A DNA stretch of 64,000 nucleotides from Rhexocercosporidium sp. MPI-PUGE-AT-0058 (GCA_020746875.1 JAGTJL010000016.1:186001-250000), one strand, 5' to 3'. Shown: positions 26,100-38,241, numbered from the stretch's first letter. The notes: generated by a model from the sequence alone, not told the origin. Made by a program: numbers and translations.

Positions 26100-27405
26100 T
26101 ACGGGGGATATCGTGGCCCACTCGGAATGGAAAGTATGCTGCTACTAAACGCGCTTAACAGCTATTCAATCAAACGGTCTTGCTGCACCAGTCATAGCAT
26201 TGTGTTGTGACCCCATGCAGAACAATTGATCAGTCTCAACCTTGACGTCGAGGATGTTCTCGCCTCTTGGCACCGCTGGCGCTGTGCCACCCGGCGACCC
26301 GGAGCTTTTACATACCGGTAATTTTTCCACGCTTTCGTATAGTAGTCCAATCATATGCACGCGAAAATCTTCTGTCAGCCCCAAGCCAAGGCTGGATCTC
26401 ACGACGCATCCAATCTGCGGTTACGAAAAATTATGAGGTCCACACTGTTGCAGAGAGGTGCTTTTAACAATCGAGAGACGCCGTTCTGCTTATTGGGAGA
26501 CACAGTACCAAGTGAGGACGATGAGTGAGCTTTCTCCTGATGGAGCATTGTACCATGCGAAGTCGCTGTGGAGAGGAAAAGACAAGTAGTCAGGTTTAGG
26601 CTCTTAGTGGGGATTGATGAAGGAGAGTTCGTACCTACTCGATTAATGAGGCATCTTGAGCCGGCGATGTATTCAGGATACAATATTTGGTAAGTATCCA
26701 TCGGCTTAATTAATATGTGAAGCTTCGAGTACAATCTATACCGGCCTTACTGATAGGGCATCCTAATCTAGCGAATTGCCTCGCAAAAGGGCGAAAACAG
26801 CTGCTCTGATATGACAAAGAATGATATTCTTCGTGACTGCCGTTCCAATATCACTTGGCCAAGACTGACGGGCCGACCTCCCATATCCTGGGGACCCAAC
26901 ACAACCAACTCAGCATCAGCCGTTTCTTTCCATATCCGACTTGTGTACTCGTAGGACTCCTAAAGATGGGCGACAATGTCTTTAGAATGTGATTCGGCTC
27001 ATAGTAAGTCGTCGGCTGCTTCTGGTGATAACCTTATAGTTGACCGAGAATCCCATAATGGAGGTTCAACGCCATGTGCAATGATCCATGAGTGCAATAC
27101 GAGCACTGATTGTTTTGCATCAAACAGATTACCCTTCAAAGTGCTCAGGCGATTCTCCAGAAAGCATAACGTGAATTGATGTTGGGGTTATTGATCCGTG
27201 AGTTGGTAGCTCGAGCAGGCTATTCATGGAGGCAGAGCTAAACAGCACCTTGATCATTGCTCATCCGCTGCAAAGGGCACCGATCAGCCTCAGATCGAGA
27301 GCTCCGAATTGGTGGCAGTAAAGTACCTTCAATCGCATTCTCTACCACCAAGCATTTGTAATTGACAGCTGACGGCCGAGTGGACATGACATTGGCATGG
27401 GGTGT
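26100..27405. other. Intergenic between regulators 1 and 2
   Basis: A minus-strand frame at 26402-26166 (78 residues) is the only gene-like stretch and I do not recognise it. The sequence following the early stop of regulator 2 shows no clear remains of the missing C-terminal half. Confidence 0.5.
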
Positions 27406-28499
27406 TCATCCAAAGCTTGATGGCATAGAGCCGTACGCACTAGGAGGGGCGGCGCTGTAGATATTTAGGGTTCTCAATTGTAAGAAGATCTAATCAATTG
27501 ATGTCAGAAATGTGAATATGTGCAAACGTGGTGACCGTGGCCAGAACCTACCTCGTTCAGAGACGACTTCTCGTTGATATCCTCGATGATCTTAGCAAGC
27601 GCGAAACTCTTGAGGGATGGATCGCGAGTGACCAAAGCGCTATATGCACTTTTCATGTGTGCGATGGCTGCTATGGAGTTGCATTGTATGCTTTCAAAGA
27701 TGAAGATCAAGATGGAAGCGTAAAGAAGGACTTTGGTATGCCGAGTCTCTGTTGAAGATGCGATTTCTCGAATGCCTTCTAGTGCCCTGCCGTACTGGAG
27801 AAAAGCATAGTTGAAATGAGTAGCTGCGAAACCAGCGGAATCTCCAGAGCGCTCGGAGGTCTTCGCTCTGCTGAGGGCGGCGATGGAGTGCTTGAGCTGT
27901 TGGATGGTTGGCTCGGAATATGGGATGGGTGATAGCCTGTGATCTAAAGTAGTATTATGAAGATCCTCTCGACAGAATCTTGCCAGAGGGGTTTCTGTCG
28001 AGACGTCCTTGAGTCGAAGGAACTGTTGGTCTTCCAGACCACCTTTCAGTTGCAGAGCAGGATACAGTCGTGGCTGGCGAGGAATGGGCTCCGATGCTCG
28101 GCGAAGAGCCTGGTGGGTGAAATTTGGAAGAAGGAGACGTTCTTTGTGCGCTGATAGAACTTTGGTAGGTTTCATCGATTGCTCCGATCGTTTGGGTCGG
28201 TAACCTTCACACTCGGTTCCGAACTTCAAACATCGAAAACATCCAGGCTTTGCCTCGTCGCACTTGACCTTCCGTCGTCTGTGGCGATAGTTCGTCAGTT
28301 GTTGGTTCGTTATTGTTAGTCTGTAGAAACATGCTCTGGATAATAACTGGATCTTGGGATAGCAGGTACGGTCCCATGCCGTCCTGGAGAAGGTAAAGGG
28401 GTAATCAGGCCGAAAGACGTACTTGCATGTTCTGCAACCTGTGCGAACCTTCGGCTTTCCAGCTCTCCCTTTCAAGCTCCTCTCCTCATCAGAAGTCAT
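27406..28499 (-). CDS. Zn(II)2Cys6 transcription factor, copy 2, truncated
   Basis: Three exons: 28499-28423, 28278-27552 and 27489-27406, giving 295 residues. The zinc cluster is complete (Cys 22, 25, 32, 39, 42 and 49: CRTCKRRKVKCDEAKPGC, FRC, TEC). The first intron is at the same position as in copies 1 and 3, but the second is absent. The middle region aligns with the family (FLQYGRALEGIREIASSTETR, LIFIFESIQC). After the last intron it reads IFLQLRTLN and SAYGSMPSSFG and then stops, where family members continue for about 230-260 residues. The gene is therefore truncated: either a short DNA-binding form that could compete with its relatives, or an early pseudogene. Without splicing the last intron, the frame ends at 27504 with an unrelated tail. 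Confidence 0.7.
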
Positions 28500-30006
28500 A
28501 CTGAATGAGACTCAAAGTCGAGCAATGTTGACTTGTAGTCAGTGCGAGTGAACTGGGTGATGGTTGTGCTGTTCCAAAAGAAGGTTCCAGGAGATGTAAG
28601 CGCCTACTGGGCAACAGAGATGGCGTGCAGGTAACGCTTGCCGTGAACCGATCTGAACCCCCGCCTGTAAGCGTCATCTCTTTACACGCCATGAAGATAG
28701 ATACTATTCACTACGAATAACTTTCTCATGTAGAACCATTCTAAATCATTCAGAGCTTTCCTCTAGCGAGGGCAAGATTCAGACACTTAAAGGGACAGTG
28801 ACTCTGTGGTCTTGACATAAAATTGCATGCAAATTGATCAATGGAGTATTTGCATAGATAGAATACAGACTTCAAAAGTCTTTGTCACCTCGCCTTTATT
28901 CTTCGGAATCGGATGCTGTTCAGGTTCCCGAATGTAAACGCCTCGGCTTACGGTCTTTTCCTACTTTAGCTAGGAATCCATACCCGCGAGCCGACCTAGC
29001 GGAGATTGTCGGATTCGGAGATGTCAGCAATGGGCAGCCACCTCGACTCGGTTGATGACTTGTACGAGGGGCCACAACTTTTTCGCTGTGGTGAAACAAA
29101 GACACAAGACTGTATCTGTTCCTCATCATATGGAGCCAGTTGGGATGAAAAAAAGATATGCGCCGAAGTTTCAGCAATAAATAATAGTACGAAGTTTAGT
29201 AGAAGAGTATTTCCACCATCCACGATAGAGACAGACTCAAAGCTTAAGAGGACATCTTCAGAGGAGCTGAGTAAGGAAGGATGAGATATAAACCACTATG
29301 GATTCATAAATACCTTGGAGTTTCCCGCGTGAGATGGAAAAATAGACGCCAGGACGGCTATGTTCTTAGAACAATCCTTCTTGATGCCGCGCATCTGCTC
29401 TGTAAGCTGATGAAGGAGGGAATGGACAGTAATTAAGCCACGGAACCAGTGCTGACGATAGCAAACCTTGGCCATTCTTTGAAGGAAAACTTCCAAAGAG
29501 AAGCGCATCATTCAAGATAAAGTATGTTTTCAGAACTACAATTCGAACGAAGCTGTTCAACACCAAGCCCATTTCCGTCTAGAATTACCAATTCTTAATC
29601 CAATACTGTCAGGCTTTCCCATATTACAACGCTCTTGAATCTCTACCACAACTTTTTGGTAGGAATTGGAACTCCAGGCCAGCCCAGGTGAGGAATTGGC
29701 TGTGGAAGGATGGGGAGTCCTGTTGGGAAACCTGGTTGACCCCGATGGCAGGTCGTAGTTGTGGCACAGCTCCTAGAATTATGTTAAATTCTGTCATAAT
29801 GCGGCTCTCTGATCGTCTCATTGAACGTTGATGCGAAGGATGACAAGTGAATAATGGCAGGTACATTTAGTAAGATTGATAGCGCATGGGCGGCTTCGCG
29901 TCAACCAACCGGCGATTGGGCAGATATCAACAAGTCCAACCCGAGATGAGCGATAACCTAATGTATCTCCATCCACGACGGACGGAAATATGATACGAAA
30001 ATTTAC
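28500..30006. other. Intergenic, no gene recognised
   Basis: Only short frames lacking motifs are present, for example 29006-29284 (plus) and 29866-29624 (minus). Confidence 0.6.
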
Positions 30007-30482
30007 TTACGTTGGATGGTGGTGACCGGGAATTGTGTGGTACCACGTCGAAGTTGTCCAGCTGTAGGTAATGACTTTCGTAACCACGAAGTCACGATCC
30101 TCACCGCTATTGTTGTCACTATCGAGAGGTTGACTATCTTTCCCGTGGCCAGTGACGACTAAGATATCGGAGATTTTCTCTGCATAGTATTCTTCCAGTT
30201 GACTAAAACCGAAGATAGGGGCTTTAAGAGTGTAAGGGCCGTAGACGGTCTTGGTTTGGCAAACGGAAGGGTCATGTGGCCAATTCGGAAGGTTAGGCTC
30301 CCGACCCCTAAAAGGACCAACAGTCAATACATGGAGGACAACTTGACATAAATCGGAATAATCCCAGATTAAACTTACAGGAGGACTGCAGGCGAGTCTG
30401 TGAGTTCTCCTGTCTCTGTGAGGATAGGGCTAGCGAGAGTACTGGCTCCGAGGAAACCAAGGAAAAAGAGTGGAAGATACAT
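30007..30482 (-). CDS. Candidate small secreted protein
   Basis: Two exons, 30482-30379 and 30307-30007, joined by a 71-nt GT-AG intron, give 134 residues. The N-terminus MYLPLFFLGFLGASTLASP is a signal peptide, with likely cleavage after TLA. The mature protein is hydrophilic, has a single cysteine (PSVCQTK), several Tyr/Trp residues (YSWTTSTWYHTIPG) and an acidic Ser/Asp-rich patch, with no recognisable domain. The stop overlaps a good donor (CCAAC followed by GTAAGT), so a third exon downstream is possible; splicing to the acceptor near 29954 would replace the last residue and add about ten. It sits between regulators 2 and 3 on the same strand. Secretion is likely from sequence; the function is unknown. 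Confidence 0.65.
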
Positions 30483-32494
30483 GACTGTATAGGTGAACAG
30501 AGACTTGAAGGAGGGAGAGTTGCAGGAATGGTTCTCGATGAAAGGAAGGAGTGAGGGAGTGAGGGAGTGAGGGAAGAGGAGTTGGGTAACCTAGGGGATC
30601 TTATGGGTCCCTATTCAAATATTGATATGGTTTGCACTAGAATCCTTTCGCACATCATTGCTGAGTAGCTGTTGACACTACCTCGGTCTTGCTCCACAGC
30701 ACCCCCAGAGTCTACAATTTTCATCGGCATGGTGCTCTTCACATGCCTGGCTCCGGTAAGTGATGTTCATTTAGTGGTTGAGTTTGGCCAATCTCTACAA
30801 GCTATTCCGGCAGATGCAAACCGGAAGTGCCCTTGTCTCCTGTCGATCATAGGACTATCTTGAACGCGGACTTAACGATAAAGTTAAATTAGAGCGATAG
30901 AACGCACCTTTCCTATAAAAGCTATAGCGATCTGCGGCTGGCTGCTTATTTCCCGCACGCTAGAGGCGCCGTTGATGTCGAGAGCCGCACAGGTTGCCAG
31001 ATAGCATCAGACCAGACGAACCACCGATATGTACTCACGGTCGTTGTCGTCCCCATCTTGCCTTTTTGAGGGATATGAAGAAGAAGAAGATAATGAAAGG
31101 GTAGCAGAACTTTTACAACACGCACATTCGAATGGTGCTCGCGTTATCTCCCGCACAAGCTCAGAGGTACCAGTCTACTCTCGAGTCCGTTCATGTACAG
31201 TACTTAATGCCAAATATATTAGGACGAGACGATCACAAAGAGACAATCCCGGACCAGTCTACATCCGTCATCGTGTTGTCTCTACTATGCTGGTAGACAA
31301 TTGACACTAGGTAAGATGAGTTTTATATCCACTTGTGATATGACCATAATGCTAATAGCCGAGCAAACAAACTTGACATAGCAAAGAAAAGGAAAGGCAT
31401 TACAACAATGAAGATGTGAAGCGAATGGAAGAACGAGAGGTCGTTGGGAGAGAAGAAAAGCAGCTCACTCCTCGCCAGTTGACAGGGTGTACTGCGGTCG
31501 CATCCAAGACAGAACTTTGCTCACTTCCGAATACGAATACGAGCAGCTACTCCGTTCAATCGCCAAACTCTCCACTTTCCAAAGCCAAATTCAACCTCAA
31601 ACAGCTTCTCCGCCTCTCCAGCTTCTCGACGCAATCCGCCATCGGCTGCAAATATTTCAAATACTCCGAATGACCTCAATCCAAAGCCTGCTGGCCAGCA
31701 ACATACCTCCCCCTGGTCCTCCTCCCTGCGCATCTTGAAGCATGCTCGCACCTAACCTAGGCTTCCAAAATCATCACGTACCAAAGCCGACTACACTCGA
31801 CGATTCGGCTTCTATCTGATGAAACCATCTGCAGTGGTTTCACCTGACAATGGCAGACATCGGGAAGGGCGGCGAAGACATACGGTGAGAAGCTCGTCAT
31901 GATGGGTTGGCACAAGGATCCACTGTGTTCTATGGAGGTTATGTGGTGATACTAGCAAGACACGACTGCCCACAAAAGTGATATAAAGATCTTGACTCAC
32001 GGATTCACTGACAGACAGCGCCGATTGCCTTGTAGAGGTGCGCAAAATATTCCGAAGATGGCGTACACCAGAGCACGGAATGGAGTCGAAGAGGATATTA
32101 CTGCTGTCACAATGCTACGTCCCTTCTCATGGATATACTATCTCTGGTTTCCTCGAAATACGCGCGATAGTGCTCTTGGACTGCACGGCAATTAGTGTAG
32201 AAAATACTGCAAGGTATTCCTTATTGGTAGTTGAAGCTTTTTTTCTTTTTTTCGATCAGGAAGAGTCAGTCCTAGTTTGCTTCCTCAAATCCCAAATCTC
32301 GCAGAATTTAAAAACACTCATCGTCTGTTTCTTTCCTCTTTATTATTCTACCTTGATCCAGCCAAGTTTCCCTAATGATTAAACTGAAATACCAGTATCT
32401 CATTTTACCCAAAATTCCGCCCCCCGTCAACTACGGAAGTCATGATATATCTCATTGAAACCCATCAACCAGAATCCTTCCTTCTTTTCAGCCC
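30483..32494. other. Intergenic; one unrecognised open frame
   Basis: The plus-strand frame ending at 31738 (from about 31440; contains RIQDRTLLTSEYEYEQLLRS and LLDAIRHRLQIFQIL) reads like coding sequence but has no start or family I can name. It may be a gene fragment. The frame at 31029-31304 has mixed composition and no motif. Nothing else is supported. Confidence 0.4.
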
Positions 32495-34551
32495 TCATGT
32501 TCTCTCAATAAGGAATGGATCGATGACGCCCAGTCCTTGGTTAGAATCTTCCATCGCTATGCACTTTTCGCCAGCTTCGGCACAGACTCTGCTATCCCAC
32601 ATACCCTCTCGTCTAGGTGCCATTGACCTCAGAATATCGATAGCCTCTTTCCTCAGCATGCGTTCTGGGCACAAAAGAACTATTTTAAGAAGCGGTGGTA
32701 TGACTCCGGTGTCGAAAACGAATCCCCTCAAGAATCCTGGATGAGACACCAGCCTTCGGCAGAAGCTGAGAATTGCATGAACAGTTGGATAGCCCGTCAA
32801 ATTTTCGGCGACCAGCGCTGGTGAAGAGCGCCCCGACGAACAATGCTCCGATGAAGAACGCAGTTGGAAGAAATCTGGATTCGGAACAGTCGGTGCTAAT
32901 GAACCAGGTATGGCTGAACAAGCCTGCGGCTCCAAAACAGAAGCGGAACCAGTACTCGAGAACGAATTGACTCGGGTCTGCGATTGCAAGGCAAATCCAG
33001 TAATAGTCAGATCAGCTATCATTGCCTGAACATGCAATATTATTGCTGGAACAAACATCGAATCTCCAGCGGGAGTCAGGGCATAATTCAGCATAGGGTG
33101 AAAGGCATCATGCCACTGTGCGAGTCGATACCCCAGGTGTGACGATGTTCCTACGATGTCGGTCGATCTAAACCATTGCTGAAGTTGCCAAGGGATAAAT
33201 GCAAGGTCTGGCAACACCGACTGCGCTTCGCTGTCGTCCCACATTGGCGAAATTGCGTCAGAAGCATGGTTGTTTGACAATATCCTCCATTGTATATCCT
33301 CCAAATATGATCTCGCCTCGGAGATGGTTGCAAAACTTTCGGGAATATCGAGGTGCTCTGCGGAGAAGAGCATCGTGAAGATTCGGTGTGCTGGTAGCGG
33401 TGGATATCCCTTCTGTCTGCTCATCAACGCGAGTGATGGTTGATCAAGCCGCATGAATGCCACAAGAAGGTCGTCGTCGACTGGTGCATTCGAATGCTGA
33501 TCCCTCGCTCCAACCCGCGAGAAGTGATGTGCCTGCGGTAGTTTCGAGAGCTGCTTGATTATCATATCAATGGCACTTTGTATATGTGTCATCGCCCGAC
33601 CGAAGTCCCCATGAAGACTTTCGAAGCAGAAAATCAGGAGTGCGCTGATCAGGGCGACCCTAGTGGAGTCCCGCCTAGCCGCAACCATCTCCCTAATCCC
33701 CTTGAGGGCTTCACCATACTTCTGCAGCGCATATTCCAGGTGTTGTTCACTCGTTTGATGAAGGGGGCCATTCACAAAGATGCTCAGGGCTGCCGTCGCA
33801 ACGACAAGTGTTCGGATTGGGAATGTGTCACACGCCTGCGCGACCAGCGAGCGCCACAGGGCTGGATCAAAACCACTTGAGAATTCAAGGGAGGTTACAT
33901 CTCGGAAATGGCAGAAGTATTGGTAGCATCTTTCTTCCTGAAATGCCACGCCAGGAGGCAAAGATAGAGGAGAATGATTGAGTGGTGGAGGAGGAGAAAT
34001 TGTAGAAACCTGGGCAGACGATATGGGCGATGGCGCAGCTTGCAGTGGCTTCGACAGGAGTTTTCTAATTACTGGAGGATGGTCTCTCGGAAGGGGGTTG
34101 TCGTCCGTAGAGGGGTAACCGCCACACACCCGTCCAAAGTTCGAACATCGGTCACTGTAGGGAATGAGAGAGTTAGCAAGTGCCACAGTAGGAAAGTCCT
34201 GAGAAGAAGATAAGAAACGTCTCCGAAGAACCTTGAGACATTCTAGATGGGAATATTGGGTTCCCCAATACGTACCAGGCCGGCTTCTTTTCGTCGCATT
34301 TTACACGGCGAGCTCTGGAAATACACAAGTCAGCCAAGGAAACCGCCCCCTTCATAGGGCAGGAAGCGGTGAGTCTCATCTAGCGGACATAGCTTGACTT
34401 CAAGCGCGAGGGGGAGATGTGTTGTGGCTGCGGGTTCGTAAAGCTCAACCAATGAAACTCACTTGCATGTTCTGCAGCCCGACTTCACTTTCGGCTTCGA
34501 TGCTCTGGGTTTCTTGTTCTGAGCCATTCGTGAGTCCATTCTGATGCGCAT
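32495..34551 (-). CDS. Zn(II)2Cys6 transcription factor, copy 3
   Basis: Three exons: 34551-34463, 34314-34276 and 34154-32495, giving 595 residues. The zinc cluster spans residues 26-53 (CRTCKARRVKCDEKKPAC, DRC, RVC; Cys 26, 29, 36, 43, 46, 53). Both introns fall in the same codons as in copy 1, and the middle exon is 39 nt in both, which is strong evidence for common descent. A Pro/Ser-rich linker follows, then the fungal regulatory domain (YQYFCHFRDVTSLEFSSG, YALQKYGEALKGIREMVAAR, LLIFCFESLHGDFGRAMTHI). The C-terminal region has FCRRLVSHPGFLRGFVFDTG and PPLLKIVLLCPERMLRKEAI, as in many C6 regulators. An ATG at 34539 or 34527 could also serve as start. It should act as a nuclear regulator; targets are unknown. 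Confidence 0.9.
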
Positions 34552-36717
34552 CTGAAGATCAACATATGAAGACGAATTCACTGAAAAGTAATATTCTCTG
34601 TGCGTAAAATTAGAAATCGAAAGAGATCACTGACATGGCCCGACAAGCAAATATCGGATTGTATTCTTTCGTGTCTAATATATGTGTTTGAAAGCATCCC
34701 AATACTCAATCGCCATCTTCAAGCGCATGTGAGGCTATACCTGGTCCTTCCGAGAGTCGTATGCCACGACCTATCAGGAGCCAGTTGGGCAATCATCAAC
34801 CGCCAAAGCAGGAACTTTGACTATTTTGGTGTCTTACATCAGCAAAATCCGCACGTCGTGGTGCACGTCGAAGCTCGATCAAGCTCTGGGGATAACGACT
34901 CAGGCAACAATAAAATGCATCAAAAGCGCATCTCTAGGCATCGAAAGAACTAACCATGCTCGTACAGTATGATTTTTGGTGCGAGCGAGCTGTTTTTGTT
35001 CGGGTGTGTGTTGCTTGCTGACTCGCTTACCGGCTCTGACTCCTGACTGTAGTTGCTGCGGGCGATGAGGCGAGGCGGGTGAGAGTCAGGAATTCAGGAC
35101 AAAGGGTAGACTGGGTCAGAAAGATTCGCCGCGCTTAGAATCTCTTTTACATCTTGCTAGGCAACTCTATCACCATGAGGCTTTCCATCCCGGAGTCAGC
35201 CTTGCAAGTGATGATTTTCACATCTTGTGGATTGAGAATGCGCGCGAGTGGCCGTTCGCGAAGAGGAACATGCGAAAATTCTTAGGGCTGAGTTCTGGAG
35301 ATGTCTCACGTCTGAAATAGTTTGTTGTACCACTGACGGAGAGTTTGAAGTCTGAGTCTCGCCGGCGTCAGGTCCCGGCGGGGTTTTACATAGCGAGGTA
35401 TAGACCGAGGCTTTGAGGAGGAATACTACCACGACAGTTCCTCCCGCTAACACTTTGTACCTCTAGAGAGAAGTTTCACGTTGCTAAGATTATAGCCAAT
35501 AGTCAAAGCTGATCAGTTGTTCCGTAAGTATGGCTGACCTTTACTGCCCGCGAGTCCCGAGACATGTCAAAGTCCTCCTGTCAGTCAGGGTTCGCAGCAA
35601 TTTCTGCAGCCTACGGTTCCATCATATTTGCAATTCTTCCCTCTACTTGTCCTTTTGATTTCTCAAGAGTAACCTGTTCGTTGAAACATATTCAAAACTT
35701 CCCGTTCAGCTTCTTACTCATCGAGTCACAAATCCGCAGACTTGAAATGGAATCATCTTGCTACAGCCTGTCTAGAAATTTACGTGAACAGGCCCAGTTA
35801 GAATATGGCGAGCCGAATATCAAAATCTGACCCATACAGAGTGTATGCTTTAAAGTTCTCACACACATTGCAGCTCGAGTGATGGTTAATTTGGTGGTGG
35901 AGTGACTTTGTACGTGTTGACAGGTAGTGAGTGCCTCCGTCAGATCTGCATTCAGGCACCAGGTCGGTATCTCCGTACCCTAAGCATCGTGGCTAGTGTC
36001 AGCAGCCACTCGCATCGCATTATCCGGGTTTTTATTGGTCGTATACACGACATAAAGAGTAAATTAGATAATGAGAGCCTGAGGAGAAAGAGGAGGGATT
36101 AATAATCGCCTGTGTTGTGCTTTAGAAATAGAAAGTGCTTAGAAATCCTTCAACGGAAATGCGTTTCCGCGAATCCGGCATCGTAAATCCCCCTTCTAAG
36201 AAGAATTATACTTCTAAGCCTGTTCTTGATAACATCTGCATAAACAGGAGCTAGATACGCTTCTGAGAAATGAATGTCTCGGGTTTTAAGAGTGAATTAT
36301 CAATTTCGAAAGATTGTGTTAACGGGTTTCTTCAGCCTCGACCCTTCAGCTTTTATTAGCTCACAATGGCCCCTCACCATCAGCTAGAGAAACTTTTGAA
36401 AGTTCCAGCTTCTACGTCTATCATTTCCATAGGCACACCATTCTCATGTTCGCTATTGAATACAAAATTATACTTTCGGCTCCTTCCGCTTCATTTTCAA
36501 CGACCGAGAAGTGGAGCGCACACCTCGAAGTTAGTAGGCAGAGGATTGGGAATAGAGGTCAACATCAGGTCATTGAAACACAGGGGAGGACTGAACGACA
36601 TCACTTCAACCTGATCGATTCTTGTACAAACTAGAAGGTCCAAATAGGGTCGGCATGTTATGTCCAAGTTTCGAAAACCGCTCGCTACCAACTTTACAAA
36701 AGGACGTGCGAAGATCT
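34552..36717. other. Intergenic, no gene recognised
   Basis: Only short frames without motifs are found on either strand; base composition is ordinary. Confidence 0.6.
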
Positions 36718-37274
36718 AAATCCTTCTTTCTCTCCCCATTCATGACTTTCCTCCAGGAAGATATGCCCCTCCCCCGTCACTGTTCGCCAAAGTGGTGATG
36801 ATAGATCTTGATACATGCCAAACTCTTCCTCCAGACACTGCTTCGTCCAGTTTCTCTCTGGTTCGCTTCCAATGTAGTTGTTGTTCTTGTCACGAGCGAA
36901 GTATTTCAAGTAGTCACTTCGCGGCATGCGCACAACTTTGATATCCGAGACCTCCTTCTGGGATATCTGAATTCTTCTCATAAGTCCTACCAAGCCTCTG
37001 CTTGTTTTCATTGAACTGCTTAAGCCACGGTTAGCACAGGAGGCTTTTTAAGCATATTTGGTGATATAAATTTGACCGACCGTTTATTTTTCGCTTCCCA
37101 GTGAACAACCCGAACGATTACTGGAATGAGACTCTGGTCTGTCAATTTGAATGGAGGATGATTTGGAGCTTGCTCTCCCCAGAGGCATGCATTGGTCCAA
37201 GCAGAGGGCTTGTAATTCGGCATTGGCTGCCCATTGGCTGTGAAATGGCGACTGCTGTCAGGACTGGAAGACAT
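36718..37274 (-). pseudogene. Hypothetical protein gene with two apparent frameshifts
   Basis: On the minus strand an ATG at 37274 opens a frame of 84 residues (containing NYKPSAWTNACLWGEQAPN and HWEAKNKRSVKFISPN). At about 37035 the gene-like reading continues one base out of frame as WLKQFNENKQRLGRTYEKNS and DIPEGGLGY. At about 36940 it shifts again into VVRMPRSDYLKYFARDKNNN and EPERNWTKQCLEEEFGMYQD. No canonical intron explains either switch. The two later pieces look like consecutive parts of one conserved hypothetical fungal protein, but I cannot name it. Alternatively these are sequencing errors, or unrelated short frames. Confidence 0.45.
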
Positions 37275-37906
37275 CTCGGATTGAACTTGTATCCTTCGTC
37301 TGCTCTTATACTTTCACACGTTGCTTATGTGACTGCAGGGTTGTTGTCTGGAGATTCTCGGATTCTCGGCAGAGGAAGCAGGATACAAATAAATATTTAG
37401 CGAGTTTGATGTCAAAAAAAGACTTGATTAAATTCTACGTTTTGAGCAAGATGTGCAGAACAAGCGTCACTTTCCAAGAGAACTGCTTGGGGACGAGAAA
37501 CGCGGGTATGAGATATACGGGCGTTGAGACTCACGCGCATGATATCATCGAGTCAGAACTCTGTTGAGGTTTCACTTATGATTGTAGAGAACTAACGGAA
37601 AGCCGGTATTTGATGACGTGGAATTCTCACATGGCTAGGATTGTATTTGCTGGGATTAGTAGATGCCGCGTCGTTCTCAAAGTCACAGTAGAGGAAGATC
37701 TCGGAAACTTCGGGAGAGAAGCTGAACATCTCACTCACACGTGATGGTCAGACTTTGCTGTACCTAGGTATTCTCCCCAGCCCATCCTTTGTCTATTGGA
37801 TTAATTTTGAAAGATTCAAAAACAAGTCTCGATGTTTATGCGGGATGTCGTAGTGGTACCTAGCTTGTTCATTGAATTTTAGTATGTTTAGGAATAGTTG
37901 CGCTGA

Positions 37907-37936
37907 CACGTGGGTCAACACGTGAGCGGACATGTG
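37907..37936 (+). promoter_or_regulatory. Three E-box-like hexamers at 12-bp intervals
   Basis: CACGTG at 37907-37912, CACGTG at 37919-37924 and CATGTG at 37931-37936 start exactly 12 bp apart. CACGTG is the core site of basic helix-loop-helix regulators in fungi. A TATA-like sequence follows 37 bp further on. Confidence 0.5.
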
Positions 37937-37972
37937 AGGGGAGGTTGAGTGAGGCTAAGCAGACTATGTACC

Positions 37973-37982
37973 TATTATATAT
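37973..37982 (+). promoter_or_regulatory. TATA-like element
   Basis: TATTATATAT between the E-box-like hexamers and the dehydrogenase pseudogene; orientation and use are inferred from position. Confidence 0.4.
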
Positions 37983-38241
37983 CGAGAAAAGCGGCATGAC
38001 TCATAAAGCTACCATTCTCATACGTAGAAATTAGTATTTACACGCTGCTAAAGAAGTATTTTGTGCTTCATACAGGCGCAAGGAAATACCTGCCTGGAGT
38101 ATAAACCCTAAGTCCAGTCCTTTCTCCTCGATGCTATGTAAGTCATCATGTAAAGCAAATCATATGAGCTGAACATGTCCGCAGTTTTCTTGAAGTACAG
38201 CGAGCCCACATCTACTGAACTCTCTGTTCTTTTACCGCATT

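Larger units (their letters stand above)
37275..38232. other. Intergenic with E-box-like sites
   Basis: There is no gene here. The right part looks like the promoter of the broken dehydrogenase: three spaced hexamers at 37907-37936 and a TATA-like stretch at 37973-37982. Confidence 0.6.

Noticed and set aside
26166..26402. Minus-strand frame of 78 residues between regulators 1 and 2
   Set aside because: Gene-like composition, but no recognisable family and no similarity that I can see to the missing C-terminus of regulator 2.
28279..28422. Reading through the first intron of regulator 2
   Set aside because: The intron is a multiple of three and open, but removing it restores the exact zinc-cluster spacing; readthrough would insert 48 residues into the cluster.
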